Below, piece after piece: positions 1-9,189 of a DNA stretch of 64,000 nucleotides. The position numbers and the translations under genes are program-made. The stretch covers positions 16,590 to 80,589 of the forward strand of contig JBFJYH010000007.1 in the NCBI GenBank assembly GCA_041622675.1, given 5' to 3'. Numbering within the stretch: position 1 is the stretch's first letter; each line of letters begins with the position of its first letter. The notes beneath the pieces were generated by a model, which was given only the letters and a program-made list of their open reading frames with translations, had not been told where the DNA came from and made no database searches. The DNA comes from Reddybacter sp041622675. Lineage in GTDB: Bacteria > Pseudomonadota > Gammaproteobacteria > Pseudomonadales > Porticoccaceae.

Positions 1-160
1 TATTTTTATCCCGAGCCGTATCATGTCGGCTCGCCGCCATTTCACTCCCAGAGCTGGAACCAATAGATTTACTGTAATCCATCTCTGTGACAGTGCAAGC
101 ACTGCTCAGCGCCATAATAATAACGACTACACTAATCGTCCTCAGGAGTTGCCCTGTCAT
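1..160 (-). CDS. pilF: Type IV pilus biogenesis lipoprotein PilF/PilW, N-terminal part (runs off left edge)
   Basis: The first 53 codons of a leftward gene cut by the window edge. The start at 160 is preceded by GGAG at suitable spacing; an upstream in-frame ATG at 173 has no ribosome site. The N-terminus is a lipoprotein signal: a hydrophobic run followed by the lipobox L-S-S-A-C, giving a lipidated Cys near residue 16. PilF in pseudomonads is an outer-membrane lipoprotein with TPR repeats that helps assemble the PilQ secretin. The TPR part lies outside the window, so the name rests on the lipobox and on the ndk-rlmN-pilF order, which is conserved in Pseudomonas. Another lipoprotein is possible. 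Confidence 0.68.
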   Translation of the reverse strand, partial: MTGQLLRTISVVVIIMALSSACTVTEMDYSKSIGSSSGSEMAASRHDTARDKN

Positions 161-202
161 CTCATCTCCGCATTTCATTTGTCGGCAACCCATTTGATAG
201 GC

Positions 203-1393
203 TCAACCGGTAACAATGCGCACTTTTTGAAGATCTTGTTCTTCCCGGTAGCGTTGGCTGCGCTTTGTTCTATCATTAACCTGCCCTGCCAGTTGACCGC
301 AAGCGGCATCAATATCATCGCCACGGGTGGTTCTCAGTGTCACAGTGTAACCCGCTTCGATAAGGATATCGCGAAAACGATAGAGGGCATTATTCGACAC
401 ACGCTGATAATCCGATTGGTCAAAGGGATTAAAAGGAATAAGATTGATTTTACAGGGGGTATCAATCAGCAGTTCAGCCAATTCATGCGCGTGTTCGGGA
501 CGATCGTTAACTTCGCGAATCAACGTATATTCAAGCGTGATTTTACGACGTTTATCAGGCAGTTTCGCCAGATACCCCTGGGCTGAGCGCAGCAGTTCTG
601 CAATCGGATATTTGCGGTTGAGGGGTACTAATTGATTGCGTAACTCGTCATTAGGCGCGTGCAATGAAATCGCCAGCGACACGTCAGTGACATCACCTAG
701 CTTATCGAGGGCAGGAACAACACCAGCGGTGCTAAGTGTCACCCGCCGTTTTGACAAGCCATAAGCACAATCGTGCATCATCAGGTTCATCGCATCGACC
801 ACGTTGTCAAAGTTGAGCAGTGGCTCGCCCATACCCATCAGTACCACATTGCTAATAACGCGATCTTTTGTTGGGTCGAGAGAATCCATGGATTTTGCTG
901 CAACCCACAGCTGACCGATAATTTCGGCTGCACTTAGATCGCGATTAAAGCCCTGCTTACCTGTGGCACAAAAACTACAGTCTAAAGAGCAACCAATTTG
1001 TGAAGACACACACAAGGTACCGCGATTACCTTCGGGGATAAATACCGTTTCGATACAACTACCACCCGTAACACGCACTAGCCATTTGCGAGTACCGTCT
1101 GTAGATGTTTGCTCGCTCACCAATTCGGGGAATCTGATCTCTGCCACATTGGAGAGCTTGGCGCGTAGGGCTTTCGACAGATCGGACATAGCGTCAAAAT
1201 CGATCACCCCCCGCTGGTGCATCCACTGCATCACTTGTTTAACGCGAAAGCGTTTCTCACCCAGAGATTCAAAAAACGCGGTGAGCTTGTGCTCACTCAT
1301 GCCGAGCAGGTTAACTTTCTCCACATTCGCACTGACATTGGCCCCATCTCTGGGCACCGTCTTATCAAGCATCGCGTTTTTTGTCATCGTCAT
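203..1393 (-). CDS. rlmN: Dual-specificity RNA methyltransferase RlmN (23S rRNA m2A2503 / tRNA m2A37)
   Basis: A radical-SAM enzyme that methylates C2 of A2503 in 23S rRNA and A37 of some tRNAs. The protein has 396 residues, close to the usual 370-400. The radical-SAM cluster motif CxxxCxxC is at C135, C139 and C142. A GMGEPLLN glycine-rich SAM segment follows, and a C-terminal Cys in 'DAACGQ' matches the second catalytic cysteine of the family. The gene lies between ndk and pilF, 53 nt downstream of ndk, and is probably cotranscribed with them. Identification is secure; the exact start (1393 or the next ATG at 1387) is less certain. Confidence 0.96.
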   Translation of the reverse strand: MTMTKNAMLDKTVPRDGANVSANVEKVNLLGMSEHKLTAFFESLGEKRFRVKQVMQWMHQRGVIDFDAMSDLSKALRAKLSNVAEIRFPELVSEQTSTDGTRKWLVRVTGGSCIETVFIPEGNRGTLCVSSQIGCSLDCSFCATGKQGFNRDLSAAEIIGQLWVAAKSMDSLDPTKDRVISNVVLMGMGEPLLNFDNVVDAMNLMMHDCAYGLSKRRVTLSTAGVVPALDKLGDVTDVSLAISLHAPNDELRNQLVPLNRKYPIAELLRSAQGYLAKLPDKRRKITLEYTLIREVNDRPEHAHELAELLIDTPCKINLIPFNPFDQSDYQRVSNNALYRFRDILIEAGYTVTLRTTRGDDIDAACGQLAGQVNDRTKRSQRYREEQDLQKVRIVTG

Positions 1394-1446
1394 TTTTCAC
1401 CGCTTCCGTTAATGTCGTTGCGCAAGGCCAGCACCATTAACAGGAG

Positions 1447-1872
1447 CTAACGAGGGCAGATTTCTCCGGCTTCAAAGAAGTAGGCGATTTCTCTTTCAGC
1501 CGAGGCTGAGGAGTCAGAACCATGTACCGCGTTGGCGTCGATTGTCTCGGCAAAATCTGCACGAATAGTACCGGCCTCAGCATCTGCGGGATTCGTTGCC
1601 CCCATCAGATCTCGGTTCAGGGCAATAGCGTTTTCACCTTCGAGCACTTGCACGACAACGGGGCCAGACGTCATAAATCCCACTAAATCACTGAAAAAAG
1701 GACGCTCTTTATGCTCGGCATAAAAACCTCCAGCTTTTTCTTCAGACAGCTGCATCAGCTTGGCACCAACGATGTTGAGTCCGGCTTTCTCAAAGCGAGC
1801 GATGATTTCGCCAATAACGTTTTTTGCAACAGCATCAGGTTTGATAATAGATAGCGTGCGCTCAATTGCCAT
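1447..1872 (-). CDS. ndk: Nucleoside diphosphate kinase
   Basis: Transfers the gamma phosphate between nucleoside triphosphates and diphosphates through a phosphohistidine. The protein has 141 residues, typical for the bacterial enzyme. It starts with the family signature 'ERTLSIIKPDAV', and the active-site motif NAVHGSDS places the catalytic His at residue 117. It is separated from iscX upstream by about 630 bases, so it probably has its own promoter rather than reading through from the isc operon. It is followed 53 nt downstream by rlmN. Confidence 0.97.
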   Translation of the reverse strand: MAIERTLSIIKPDAVAKNVIGEIIARFEKAGLNIVGAKLMQLSEEKAGGFYAEHKERPFFSDLVGFMTSGPVVVQVLEGENAIALNRDLMGATNPADAEAGTIRADFAETIDANAVHGSDSSASAEREIAYFFEAGEICPR

Positions 1873-2503
1873 GAATTTTTAACTCCAAGAAGTAATTCCC
1901 GCCATCGGCGGCAGAAATAAAAGGGGTCGCATTTTACTCTTACCGACAAGGGCTTACAAGAAAGCGATTGAGCCTAAGCGACCAATAGGGATCCTAGCTG
2001 GACGTAAAGCCGTACAGCAACATCCAGCACTGCATTAGCAAACCCGTCAAGTCTTAAAACCTAAGGTGCCCACATCTCGGTTCCAGCATAGCTCTGGATT
2101 ATTTCTACTGCAGTGTAGTGACGGCAATTTCCTTAGATACATTGTCGATAACTCTCAAGCCCGATACGACTTACCGTATGTCGCAAACCCAAAAACCCTT
2201 TAAAATCTGCCCTACTGGGTTCCCATCTATCATCTATATTGTTCTCAATGATAGCGGTAGATTTGCGCTAACAAAAATCGCAAAAACCTGTTGTTTAGAG
2301 GTAGGACGTTTTTATTTCAGGGCTAACATTCAAAACAAATCCCGTAATAAAAAGTAAAGGTGTCAATAAAAAGAGGGGGGGGGGAAGAACAACAAGCCGT
2401 TGATAGTGCTCCAACCTACCGCATTTAACTGGAGGTAGACACAAAGTTCATCGCTACTGTTGAGAAAGGCATTACTTACACAACAATTTATTGCAGCCCT
2501 GAT
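1873..2503. other. Long intergenic region between iscX and ndk
   Basis: About 630 bases without a convincing gene. The only longer frame (79 codons, plus strand, 2118-2357) has no ribosome site and no recognisable composition, so I leave it out. The stretch includes a run of ten G at 2375-2384, an unusual homopolymer. The promoter of ndk must lie near 1900-2000, but I could not pick out a clear -35/-10 pair. Confidence 0.6.
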
Positions 2504-2704
2504 TTACTCCAGTTCGTCAATCCATGCCATTTGTATCGCTTCCAATATTTTTTCTCCACAGCGATCCGGATCATCATCGAAGTTGGGCAAAGCCAAAACT
2601 TTAGCGCGTAAATCTACAAAATTGATAGTCGTCGGGTCAGTATCAGGCCAAGCCTCACTCAGATCAATGGCGATATCCAACACATCCACCCATTTTAATT
2701 GCAT
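2504..2704 (-). CDS. iscX: Fe-S assembly protein IscX
   Basis: A small acidic protein of 66 residues, the usual length, that binds IscS and modulates cysteine desulfurase activity, probably with iron. Family features are visible: 'KWVDVLDIAIDLSEAWPDTDP' type N-terminal helix, the 'FVDLRAKVLALPNF' helix and the C-terminal 'EAIQMAWIDE' segment. It is the last gene of the isc operon, 54 nt after fdx, the conserved position in gammaproteobacteria. Confidence 0.95.
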   Translation of the reverse strand: MQLKWVDVLDIAIDLSEAWPDTDPTTINFVDLRAKVLALPNFDDDPDRCGEKILEAIQMAWIDELE

Positions 2705-2758
2705 GTCATCCCCTTCTATAGTCCTTGATACTCTAAAGTCTCTACTACTAAAAAAAAT

Positions 2759-3097
2759 TTAGTGGCGCTCTGACACCATATTAAGTGTGTATTTGGGAAT
2801 TTCCACGACCAAATCTTCTTCCGCCACAACCACCTGGCAACTCAAGCGGGAATCGGGATCAACACCCCAAGCCTTATCCAGCAAATCTTCTTCCAGGTCA
2901 TCAGCGGGTTCGAGATGTTCAAACCCTTCCCGCACGTAAACGTGACAGGTAGTACAGGCCGCCGCCATTTCACAGGCATGCTCAATTTCGACGCCTTGAC
3001 GCAAAGCTGCCGAGCAAATTGTTTCACCACGATCAGCCTCAATCACCACACCTTCTGGACAAACGTCGTTATGCGGTAGAAATACAATTTTTGCCAT
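2759..3097 (-). CDS. fdx: Isc-type [2Fe-2S] ferredoxin
   Basis: An adrenodoxin-like electron carrier that supplies electrons to the IscS/IscU cluster-building complex. The 112 residues carry the four cluster ligands C42, C48, C51 and C87 in the spacing C-x5-C-x2-C...C. The gene follows hscA by 12 nt and precedes iscX, so it belongs to the operon translationally and by function. There is nothing unusual in it. Confidence 0.97.
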   Translation of the reverse strand: MAKIVFLPHNDVCPEGVVIEADRGETICSAALRQGVEIEHACEMAAACTTCHVYVREGFEHLEPADDLEEDLLDKAWGVDPDSRLSCQVVVAEEDLVVEIPKYTLNMVSERH

Positions 3098-3109
3098 TTA
3101 TCTATTTAC

Positions 3110-4966
3110 CTACTGGGTCTGTTTTTCAAACTCTTCTAAACGATGCCCTGACAGCGCACCTTTAATGGCCAAATCCATGCGCCGAGCGGCAAAGTCTTCA
3201 CTGAGTTTCGCAAGGCTTTCTATTTGACGCTGTAGTTCGCGATGATCGCGGCTCACTTTTCGCACCTGCTCGAGTTCTGCAACCGCCTGATTCAGACAAC
3301 GCAAGGCGCTTTCATCCAATAATCGCTCACCATCCTGCGACAATGCGGCACTAATATCTTCGATTAAGCGATCCGCCTCCACCTGTTGTTCACGCAAAGC
3401 ACGAACCCCCATATCCTCTTTAGCATGGGCAAAGGAGTCGAGTAACATTTGACTCACCTCATCATCTGCCAGACCATAAGAGGGCTTGACTTCTATTCGT
3501 GCCCGTACACCACTATTAACTTCCTCGGCAGTGACATTGAGCAAGCCGTCGGCATCAACCTGGAACGTAATACGTATTTTCGCCGCTCCAGCGGCCATCG
3601 GAGGGATATCGTGCAGCTCGAAACGAGCCAACGAGCGACAATCGCTCACCAGCTCCCGCTCACCCTGAATGATGTGCACGGCAAGTGCTGTTTGACCATC
3701 TTTAAATGTGGTGAATTCCTGAGCTTTGGCAACTGGAATGGTGGTATTGCGATGAATGACTTTCTCCACCAACCCTCCCATAGTTTCAAGCCCCAGTGAA
3801 AGAGGTATGACGTCGAGCAACAACATTTCATCGCCAGGTTTATTGCCTACTAATACGTCGGCCTGTAAAGCAGCACCCACCGCAACCACTGTATCGGGAT
3901 CAATGCTCACCAACGGTGGACGGGCGAAGAGTTGCTCAACCTTTTCTCGTACGCGTGGCATCCGTGTCGAGCCCCCCACCATCACAACATCGACAATTTC
4001 AGTAGCACTGACACCGGCATCGCGCAGGGTTCGCTTGCAAGCGCGAAGTGTTTTGTCGATTAAAGCATCAATCGCACCATGTAGCTGAGCTGTATTCAAC
4101 TCACCCTGCCAGTCGCCAAAAGTCACTGTCACGGCATCGTTTTGCGACAAGCACTCTTTGGCATCACGGGCAATATCGAGCAAATTGCGCTGCTCAGAAG
4201 CACTGAGAGTATCTAACAAGCCGGCTTGCTGGTGAATCCAGGCAACTATAGCCGCATCGAAGTCATCACCTCCCAGCGCCGAATCACCACCCGTAGCCAA
4301 GACCTCAAAGACTCCCCGTGAGAGGCGCAAAATAGAGATATCGAAAGTACCACCACCCAGGTCGTAAACGGCAATTAAACCAGAGTCATTTTTATCCAAG
4401 CCATAGGCAATGGCCGCCGCTGTCGGCTCGCTAAGCAGGCGTAGTACTTTAATACCCGCCAGCGTCGCGGCATCTTTTGTCGCCTGTCGTTGGGCGTCAT
4501 CAAAATAGGCAGGGACAGTTAATACTGCCCCATCGAGGGGGCCAGCAAGGGCTTGCTCGGCACGACGATTAACAACTTTTAAAATTTCAGCTGAAGCTTC
4601 TACTGGGCTGATATTGCCGGCACGTGTAGCAAAGCGCACCATCCCCTCGCCTTCAGCAAAATCATAAACGCCGTGGTCAATACTGTCGCGACCTCTGCCC
4701 ATAAAGCGCTTGGCGGAAACGATAGTGTTTTTAGGATCGCTACTGGCCAGCGCTTTTGCAGCACCACCCACTATAACGCCCTCCTCTGTATAACAGACGA
4801 CGGACGGCAGTAAGACAGCGCCCATGGCGTCGGGTAAAACTTCAGCGCTGCCGCTACGCACTGTAGCGACCAGAGTGTTAGTCGTGCCCAAATCGATACC
4901 AACACCGCGACGCTGCTGATGGGGTTCGGGTGACTGACCGGGTTCAGAAATTTGCAAGAGTGCCAA
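3110..4966 (-). CDS. hscA: Hsp70-type chaperone HscA for Fe-S transfer
   Basis: A specialised DnaK homologue that, with HscB, binds the LPPVK loop of IscU and drives cluster transfer with ATP. The length of 618 residues is typical. The nucleotide-binding domain begins with 'GIDLGTTNTL' near residue 23 and contains the phosphate loop 'VYDLGGGTFDISIL' near 200. The substrate-binding domain and helical lid follow from about residue 390. It lies 50 nt after hscB and 12 nt before fdx. Confidence 0.97.
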   Translation of the reverse strand: MALLQISEPGQSPEPHQQRRGVGIDLGTTNTLVATVRSGSAEVLPDAMGAVLLPSVVCYTEEGVIVGGAAKALASSDPKNTIVSAKRFMGRGRDSIDHGVYDFAEGEGMVRFATRAGNISPVEASAEILKVVNRRAEQALAGPLDGAVLTVPAYFDDAQRQATKDAATLAGIKVLRLLSEPTAAAIAYGLDKNDSGLIAVYDLGGGTFDISILRLSRGVFEVLATGGDSALGGDDFDAAIVAWIHQQAGLLDTLSASEQRNLLDIARDAKECLSQNDAVTVTFGDWQGELNTAQLHGAIDALIDKTLRACKRTLRDAGVSATEIVDVVMVGGSTRMPRVREKVEQLFARPPLVSIDPDTVVAVGAALQADVLVGNKPGDEMLLLDVIPLSLGLETMGGLVEKVIHRNTTIPVAKAQEFTTFKDGQTALAVHIIQGERELVSDCRSLARFELHDIPPMAAGAAKIRITFQVDADGLLNVTAEEVNSGVRARIEVKPSYGLADDEVSQMLLDSFAHAKEDMGVRALREQQVEADRLIEDISAALSQDGERLLDESALRCLNQAVAELEQVRKVSRDHRELQRQIESLAKLSEDFAARRMDLAIKGALSGHRLEEFEKQTQ

Positions 4967-5016
4967 TGGGGTTACCTATCGAAGAATGAGCAACTTTTCA
5001 GCCGATGACGCGAGAA

Positions 5017-5547
5017 TCAAGCATCTTCTAAAGATTCTTCTAGGGCATCAACTTCTAGTTGTAGCTTGTCGTAAAATTGCATTTTAACCAGTATTTGAGC
5101 AGCCGCGTCAAAATCTTGCTGGCCGTAAAGCTCGCCAAACTGCGCCTGTAGACGACCCAATTCTTGTGCCACTTCAGTGGCGACAAGCTCCAGCGCGACA
5201 AAGGGCTCTTCTGCTGTGGTAACGGCACCGAGTTGTTCGCGTAGTTGCATTTGCGACATCAAAAAAGCCATATCACTAACAGTGGTATTTTCGCCGGAAC
5301 TATCCAGGCCATGGAGTTTGAGCAAATAAGCCGCGCGTAACAACGGCGAACGCAGCGTATCGTAAGCTTGATTCACTGCCGAAGCCGTTTGCACAGCCAA
5401 ACGCTGTTCCTGATCTGATTTACCAGCAAAACGATCCGGGTGAAACTGGCTTTGCAGTTGGAGATAGCTCTCATTCAAGGCCGCATCATCGATATCATAG
5501 TTTTGTGGCACCTGCATGATTTGAAAATAGTCGTCACTTAGCTTCAC
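5017..5547 (-). CDS. hscB: J-domain co-chaperone HscB
   Basis: Delivers IscU to HscA and stimulates its ATPase. The protein has 176 residues. An N-terminal J domain carries the diagnostic HPD tripeptide at residues 36-38 within 'QSQFHPDRF', and a C-terminal three-helix domain binds IscU. Its position between iscA and hscA is standard. The 3' end is followed by about 50 nt before hscA, with no hairpin noticed. Confidence 0.96.
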   Translation of the reverse strand: MKLSDDYFQIMQVPQNYDIDDAALNESYLQLQSQFHPDRFAGKSDQEQRLAVQTASAVNQAYDTLRSPLLRAAYLLKLHGLDSSGENTTVSDMAFLMSQMQLREQLGAVTTAEEPFVALELVATEVAQELGRLQAQFGELYGQQDFDAAAQILVKMQFYDKLQLEVDALEESLEDA

Positions 5548-5583
5548 GTGTTTATTACCTGCAACGACATCGTTTGAAAAACA

Positions 5584-5907
5584 TTAAATATTAAAGCTCT
5601 CTCCACAACCACATTCATCTTTAACATTGGGATTATTGAACTGAAAACCTTCGTTGAGACCTTCTTTGACAAAATCTAGCTCCGTGCCCTCCAGATAAAG
5701 AAGGCTTTTTGGATCAACAAAAAGCTTGACCTCACCAGCGGGAAAAACGGCATCTCCTGGATCTGCCTCATCGACAAATTCCAGAACGTAGGACATCCCT
5801 GAGCAACCGTTGGTCCGTACGCCAAGGCGGATACCCTGTCCCTTACCTCTGTTTTTCAAGTGGTTGGCAACGTGCTGCTGAGCCGCTTCTGTCATTGATA
5901 TGGCCAT
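5584..5907 (-). CDS. iscA: A-type iron-sulfur carrier IscA
   Basis: A-type carrier that accepts clusters and passes them to apoproteins. The 107 residues hold the three conserved cysteines C35, C99 and C101, the last two in the C-terminal 'ECGCGESF' tail. The start 'MAISMTEAAQQHV' is typical; an AGGAGGT-like site stands just upstream. It sits between iscU and hscB. Confidence 0.97.
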   Translation of the reverse strand: MAISMTEAAQQHVANHLKNRGKGQGIRLGVRTNGCSGMSYVLEFVDEADPGDAVFPAGEVKLFVDPKSLLYLEGTELDFVKEGLNEGFQFNNPNVKDECGCGESFNI

Positions 5908-5939
5908 CTATTACCTCCTCTACTATCCCACGAGTCGCC

Positions 5940-6326
5940 TCAGTCTTCGCCGCGTTTTTTGCGGATATCCTGAATAGCCGCTTGAATGGCATCTTCCGCA
6001 AGCACTGAACAGTGGATTTTGACGGGAGGCAAAGCCAATTCTTCAGCAATTTCAGAGTTTTTGATTTTTGCTGCATCTTCCAAAGTCTTACCCTTAACCC
6101 ACTCGGTAAGCAAGGAACTAGAGGCTATTGCCGATCCACAGCCATAGGTCTTGAACTTGGCATCTTCAATCACGCCATCATCGCTAATCTGAATTTGCAG
6201 CCGCATAACATCACCACAGGCCGGCGCACCCACCATGCCAGTACCAACATTCAATGCATTGTCGTCCAAAACACCGACATTGCGAGGGTTGTCATAATGA
6301 TCGAGAACTTTATCACTGTAAGCCAT
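5940..6326 (-). CDS. iscU: Fe-S cluster scaffold IscU
   Basis: Scaffold on which IscS-derived sulfur and iron are assembled into [2Fe-2S] clusters. The 128 residues match the family length. Cluster ligands C37, C63 and C106 are present, as is the HscA-recognition loop LPPVK at 99-103. The N-terminal 'AYSDKVLDHYDNPRNVG' is characteristic. It follows iscS by 65 nt and precedes iscA by 32 nt. Confidence 0.98.
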   Translation of the reverse strand: MAYSDKVLDHYDNPRNVGVLDDNALNVGTGMVGAPACGDVMRLQIQISDDGVIEDAKFKTYGCGSAIASSSLLTEWVKGKTLEDAAKIKNSEIAEELALPPVKIHCSVLAEDAIQAAIQDIRKKRGED

Positions 6327-6391
6327 AACTTACTTCCTCCAAATAGAGCCTGAACCTATCAAGCTCATAAAACGATTAGTTTAAATCAGGC

Positions 6392-7606
6392 CTAATGGGC
6401 AGCCCATTGCACCGTACTTAAATCGACACCGGCCTTGTACATATCCCATAGCGGTGACAGCTCTCTTAGCTTAGTGACAGCCGAGAGTACTTTTTCAATG
6501 GTGTAATCCACTTCTTCTTCCGTCGTAAAGCGGCCGATGCTAAAGCGAATAGAGCTATGGGCCAACTCATCTTCAAGGCCCAGTGCACGCAATACATATG
6601 AGGGCTCAAGACTCGCCGAAGTACAGGCGGAACCCGATGAAACAGCCAGATCTTTTAGCGCCATAATCAGCGACTCACCCTCAACAAAGGCAAAGCTGAC
6701 ATTAAGATTGCCCGCCACATGTTGCTCGAGTGTCCCGTTGAGATGCACCTCTTCCATATCGCTGAAACCTGCCCACAAACGATTGCGAAGAGCTAGAATG
6801 CGGGTGTTTTCCTCATCCATCTCCTCATGGGCAATACGGAAAGCTTCGCCCATGCCGACGATTTGGTGGGTCGGCAAAGTGCCCGAACGCATACCTCTCT
6901 CATGACCACCACCGTGCACTTGCGCTTCGATACGCACCCGGGGTTTACGACGCACGTAGAGCGCACCCATGCCTTTGGGACCATAAATCTTATGGGCGGA
7001 GAATGACATTAAGTCAACCTTCATTTCAGCCACATCAATTTTAACTTTGCCGGCACTTTGTGCAGCATCGACATGAAAAAGGACGCCACGCTGGCGGCAG
7101 ATTTCTCCGATCGCAGCGATGTCAGTAATGGTGCCAATTTCATTGTTGACATGCATAAGCGATACCAGAGTGGTGTCGTCGCGAAGCGCATCGGCAACAG
7201 TCTGGGGCTCAATCAAACCATTGGAACCCGGATCGAGGTAGGTGATTTCGTACCCCTCTCGCTCCAGCTGCCGACAACTGTCAAGAACCGCTTTATGCTC
7301 AATTTTAGAGGTGACAATATGCTTGCCCTTGCGCTCGTTAAAATGAGCGCAGCCCTTGATAGCCAAATTGTCAGATTCAGTCGCACCCGATGTCCAGACA
7401 ATCTCCCGAGGGTCAGCATTAATTAGCGTAGCCACCTGCTGGCGAGAATCCTCAATCGCGGCCTCAGCTTGCCAACCAAAAGAATGGGAACGCGAGGCTG
7501 CATTGCCAAACACGCCGCCCATAGTTAGACATTCGGTCATGCGCGCCGCGACACGGGGGTCGACCGGGGTTGTAGCAGAATAATCAAGATAAATAGGCAA
7601 CTTCAT
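6392..7606 (-). CDS. iscS: Cysteine desulfurase IscS
   Basis: PLP enzyme that takes sulfur from cysteine for clusters and tRNA thiolation. I place the start at 7606 (MKLPIYLDYSATTPVD), which has GGAG about 9 nt upstream and yields 404 residues, the same as E. coli IscS. A longer in-frame start at 7648 would add 14 residues not typical of the family. The PLP lysine is K206 in 'SAHKIYGPKG', and the catalytic cysteine is C328 in 'SSGSACTS'. It is the second gene of the isc operon, after iscR. Confidence 0.97.
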   Translation of the reverse strand: MKLPIYLDYSATTPVDPRVAARMTECLTMGGVFGNAASRSHSFGWQAEAAIEDSRQQVATLINADPREIVWTSGATESDNLAIKGCAHFNERKGKHIVTSKIEHKAVLDSCRQLEREGYEITYLDPGSNGLIEPQTVADALRDDTTLVSLMHVNNEIGTITDIAAIGEICRQRGVLFHVDAAQSAGKVKIDVAEMKVDLMSFSAHKIYGPKGMGALYVRRKPRVRIEAQVHGGGHERGMRSGTLPTHQIVGMGEAFRIAHEEMDEENTRILALRNRLWAGFSDMEEVHLNGTLEQHVAGNLNVSFAFVEGESLIMALKDLAVSSGSACTSASLEPSYVLRALGLEDELAHSSIRFSIGRFTTEEEVDYTIEKVLSAVTKLRELSPLWDMYKAGVDLSTVQWAAH

Positions 7607-7680
7607 TACTAACACTCCATAGACCCTCTGTCTCGATTTCGACTTCAATCTTTCCAGAAGGTAATACCATTAACGTCTCT

Positions 7681-8178
7681 TTACAGATGAAGCGCTTTAG
7701 CGTTAACCAGCGCCTCAATATTAGCGCCGCCATCTGCAGCGGATAGCTTAATCTGACGCTCACTCACCGCTTTCACGGCACGCTGCTCAGTCAAAGCTGC
7801 TAGTGAAATACCACTCAAAAAAGTATGTATTTGCTCGCTCAAATCATCCCAAAGTTGATGTGTCAGGCAAGGCTCACCTTTCTGACAATCCCCTTTGCCC
7901 TGACAGCTGGTGGAGTCCGTCGATTCATTAACCGCGCTAATAATGTCAGCGACATTAATTTGCTCGCAAGCTCGGCTGAGACGATAGCCCCCACCGGGAC
8001 CTCGCACGCTAGCCACCAAGTTATTTTTGCGCAGCTTGGCAAACAACTGCTCAAGGTATGACAGGGAAATATCTTGACGATGGGAAATGGCAGCCAAGCT
8101 AACCGGCCCTTGATTTCCATTTAACGCCAAATCAAGCATCGCCGTGACAGCGTAACGCCCTCGGGTTGTCAGCTTCAT
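7681..8178 (-). CDS. iscR: Rrf2-family Fe-S sensing repressor IscR
   Basis: Transcription factor that carries a [2Fe-2S] cluster and represses the isc operon when clusters are plentiful. The protein has 165 residues. A winged-helix N-terminus starts 'MKLTTRGRYAVTAMLDLAL', and the cluster ligands are C92, C98 and C104 with H107. It is the first gene of the operon, directly downstream of a promoter overlapped by two IscR-type sites, which indicates classical autorepression. Confidence 0.98.
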   Translation of the reverse strand: MKLTTRGRYAVTAMLDLALNGNQGPVSLAAISHRQDISLSYLEQLFAKLRKNNLVASVRGPGGGYRLSRACEQINVADIISAVNESTDSTSCQGKGDCQKGEPCLTHQLWDDLSEQIHTFLSGISLAALTEQRAVKAVSERQIKLSAADGGANIEALVNAKALHL

Positions 8179-8222
8179 TTACCCGCCTCCGCGCAATGCG
8201 CGCTTCAATTTGCAATAGAACA

Positions 8223-8280
8223 ATTATCGAATAACCTAGCTTTTTAGTCAAGTAAATAACCAACTAATTTAGTCGGATAC
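8223..8280 (-). promoter_or_regulatory. isc operon promoter with two tandem IscR type-1 operator sites
   Basis: Read leftward, -35 TTGACT (8246-8251) and -10 GATAAT (8223-8228) are separated by 17 nt. Two 25-bp elements resembling the IscR type-1 consensus (ATA..YYGACT-AT-rich-AGTC..) lie back to back at 8231-8255 and 8256-8280. The first covers the -35 and spacer, the second sits immediately upstream. This placement predicts repression by holo-IscR, as in E. coli. The sites are read by eye. Confidence 0.82.
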
Positions 8281-8325
8281 AACCCTCCAAAACAGTGACA
8301 CCAAGGCGACAGCGGCGGGTTCAAA

Positions 8326-9099
8326 TCATTCTTTTTGAGTGAGCTCACTCAAACGGTGAGCGGCATTTTGAATACCCGTAAGAACTCCGCGCATAATCGA
8401 TAGCTCCATGGCATCCAACCGAATACGACCAAACAAGCGGCGTAAGCGCTGCATGGTTTGACGTGGATTTTCGCGATCATGAAATCCCAAGTCGACCAAG
8501 GTTTGCTCAAGGTGGGCATAGTAAAGCTCTAGCTCTTCTACCCGCGCAGGCGGCACATCCCAATCGCCCCCAAGGAGCTGATCACGAGGATTCTCACTAT
8601 CAGACAAGGCCGCCATCCTCACCTCGTAGGTCAAAACTTGAACCGCAGCAGCCAAATTGAGGGAGCTGTAGTCGGGGTTGGCGGGAATATGCACATGATA
8701 GGTGCACTTGTGTAGCTCTTCATTTTTAAGCCCCCGGTCTTCACGACCAAAGACGATCGCAACATCGTGCACTTGTGTTTCTTGCCATAACTTTTCACCA
8801 CATTCACGTGGATTGAGCAAGGGCCAAGGGATACGACGATCACGAGCACTGGTACCAACTACCAGCCCACAACCGCTAATTGCCTCATCTAGGGTTTCAA
8901 CCACCACGGCATTATCGAGCACATCAACAGCGCTGGCCGCACGCCAAACAGCACGATCTGCCGGAAAATCCTTAGGTGCAACCAAATAAAGTCGACTCAA
9001 ACCCATATTTTTCAGCGCGCGAGCAGCGGCCCCAATATTCCCTGGGTGGCTGGTATTGACTAAAACGACACGAACCTTGTTAAAACGCTGCTTCATCAT
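8326..9099 (-). CDS. trmJ: tRNA (Cm32/Um32) 2'-O-methyltransferase TrmJ
   Basis: SPOUT-class enzyme that 2'-O-methylates position 32 of several tRNAs with SAM. The 257 residues begin with 'RVVLVNTSHPGNIGAAARAL', the motif 1 region of TrmH/TrmJ enzymes. They continue through 'VFGREDRGLKNEEL' and 'PANPDYSSLNLAAAVQ', the knotted SAM-binding motifs. TrmJ commonly lies beside iscR in gammaproteobacteria, as here. An extended -10 (TGtTATACT, 9139-9147 region) stands upstream. The start could be either of two adjacent ATG codons. Confidence 0.95.
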   Translation of the reverse strand: MMKQRFNKVRVVLVNTSHPGNIGAAARALKNMGLSRLYLVAPKDFPADRAVWRAASAVDVLDNAVVVETLDEAISGCGLVVGTSARDRRIPWPLLNPRECGEKLWQETQVHDVAIVFGREDRGLKNEELHKCTYHVHIPANPDYSSLNLAAAVQVLTYEVRMAALSDSENPRDQLLGGDWDVPPARVEELELYYAHLEQTLVDLGFHDRENPRQTMQRLRRLFGRIRLDAMELSIMRGVLTGIQNAAHRLSELTQKE

Positions 9100-9189
9100 A
9101 TTAAAGAGAGCTCACGGTGGGCCTAATTTTCGGCGCGAAGTATAACAGAGCACATTAGTTAACACAGTCATATATATACGCAGCACGCA

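Noticed and set aside
2118..2357. A 79-codon plus-strand frame in the iscX-ndk gap.
   Set aside because: No ribosome site, unusual composition, no family resemblance.
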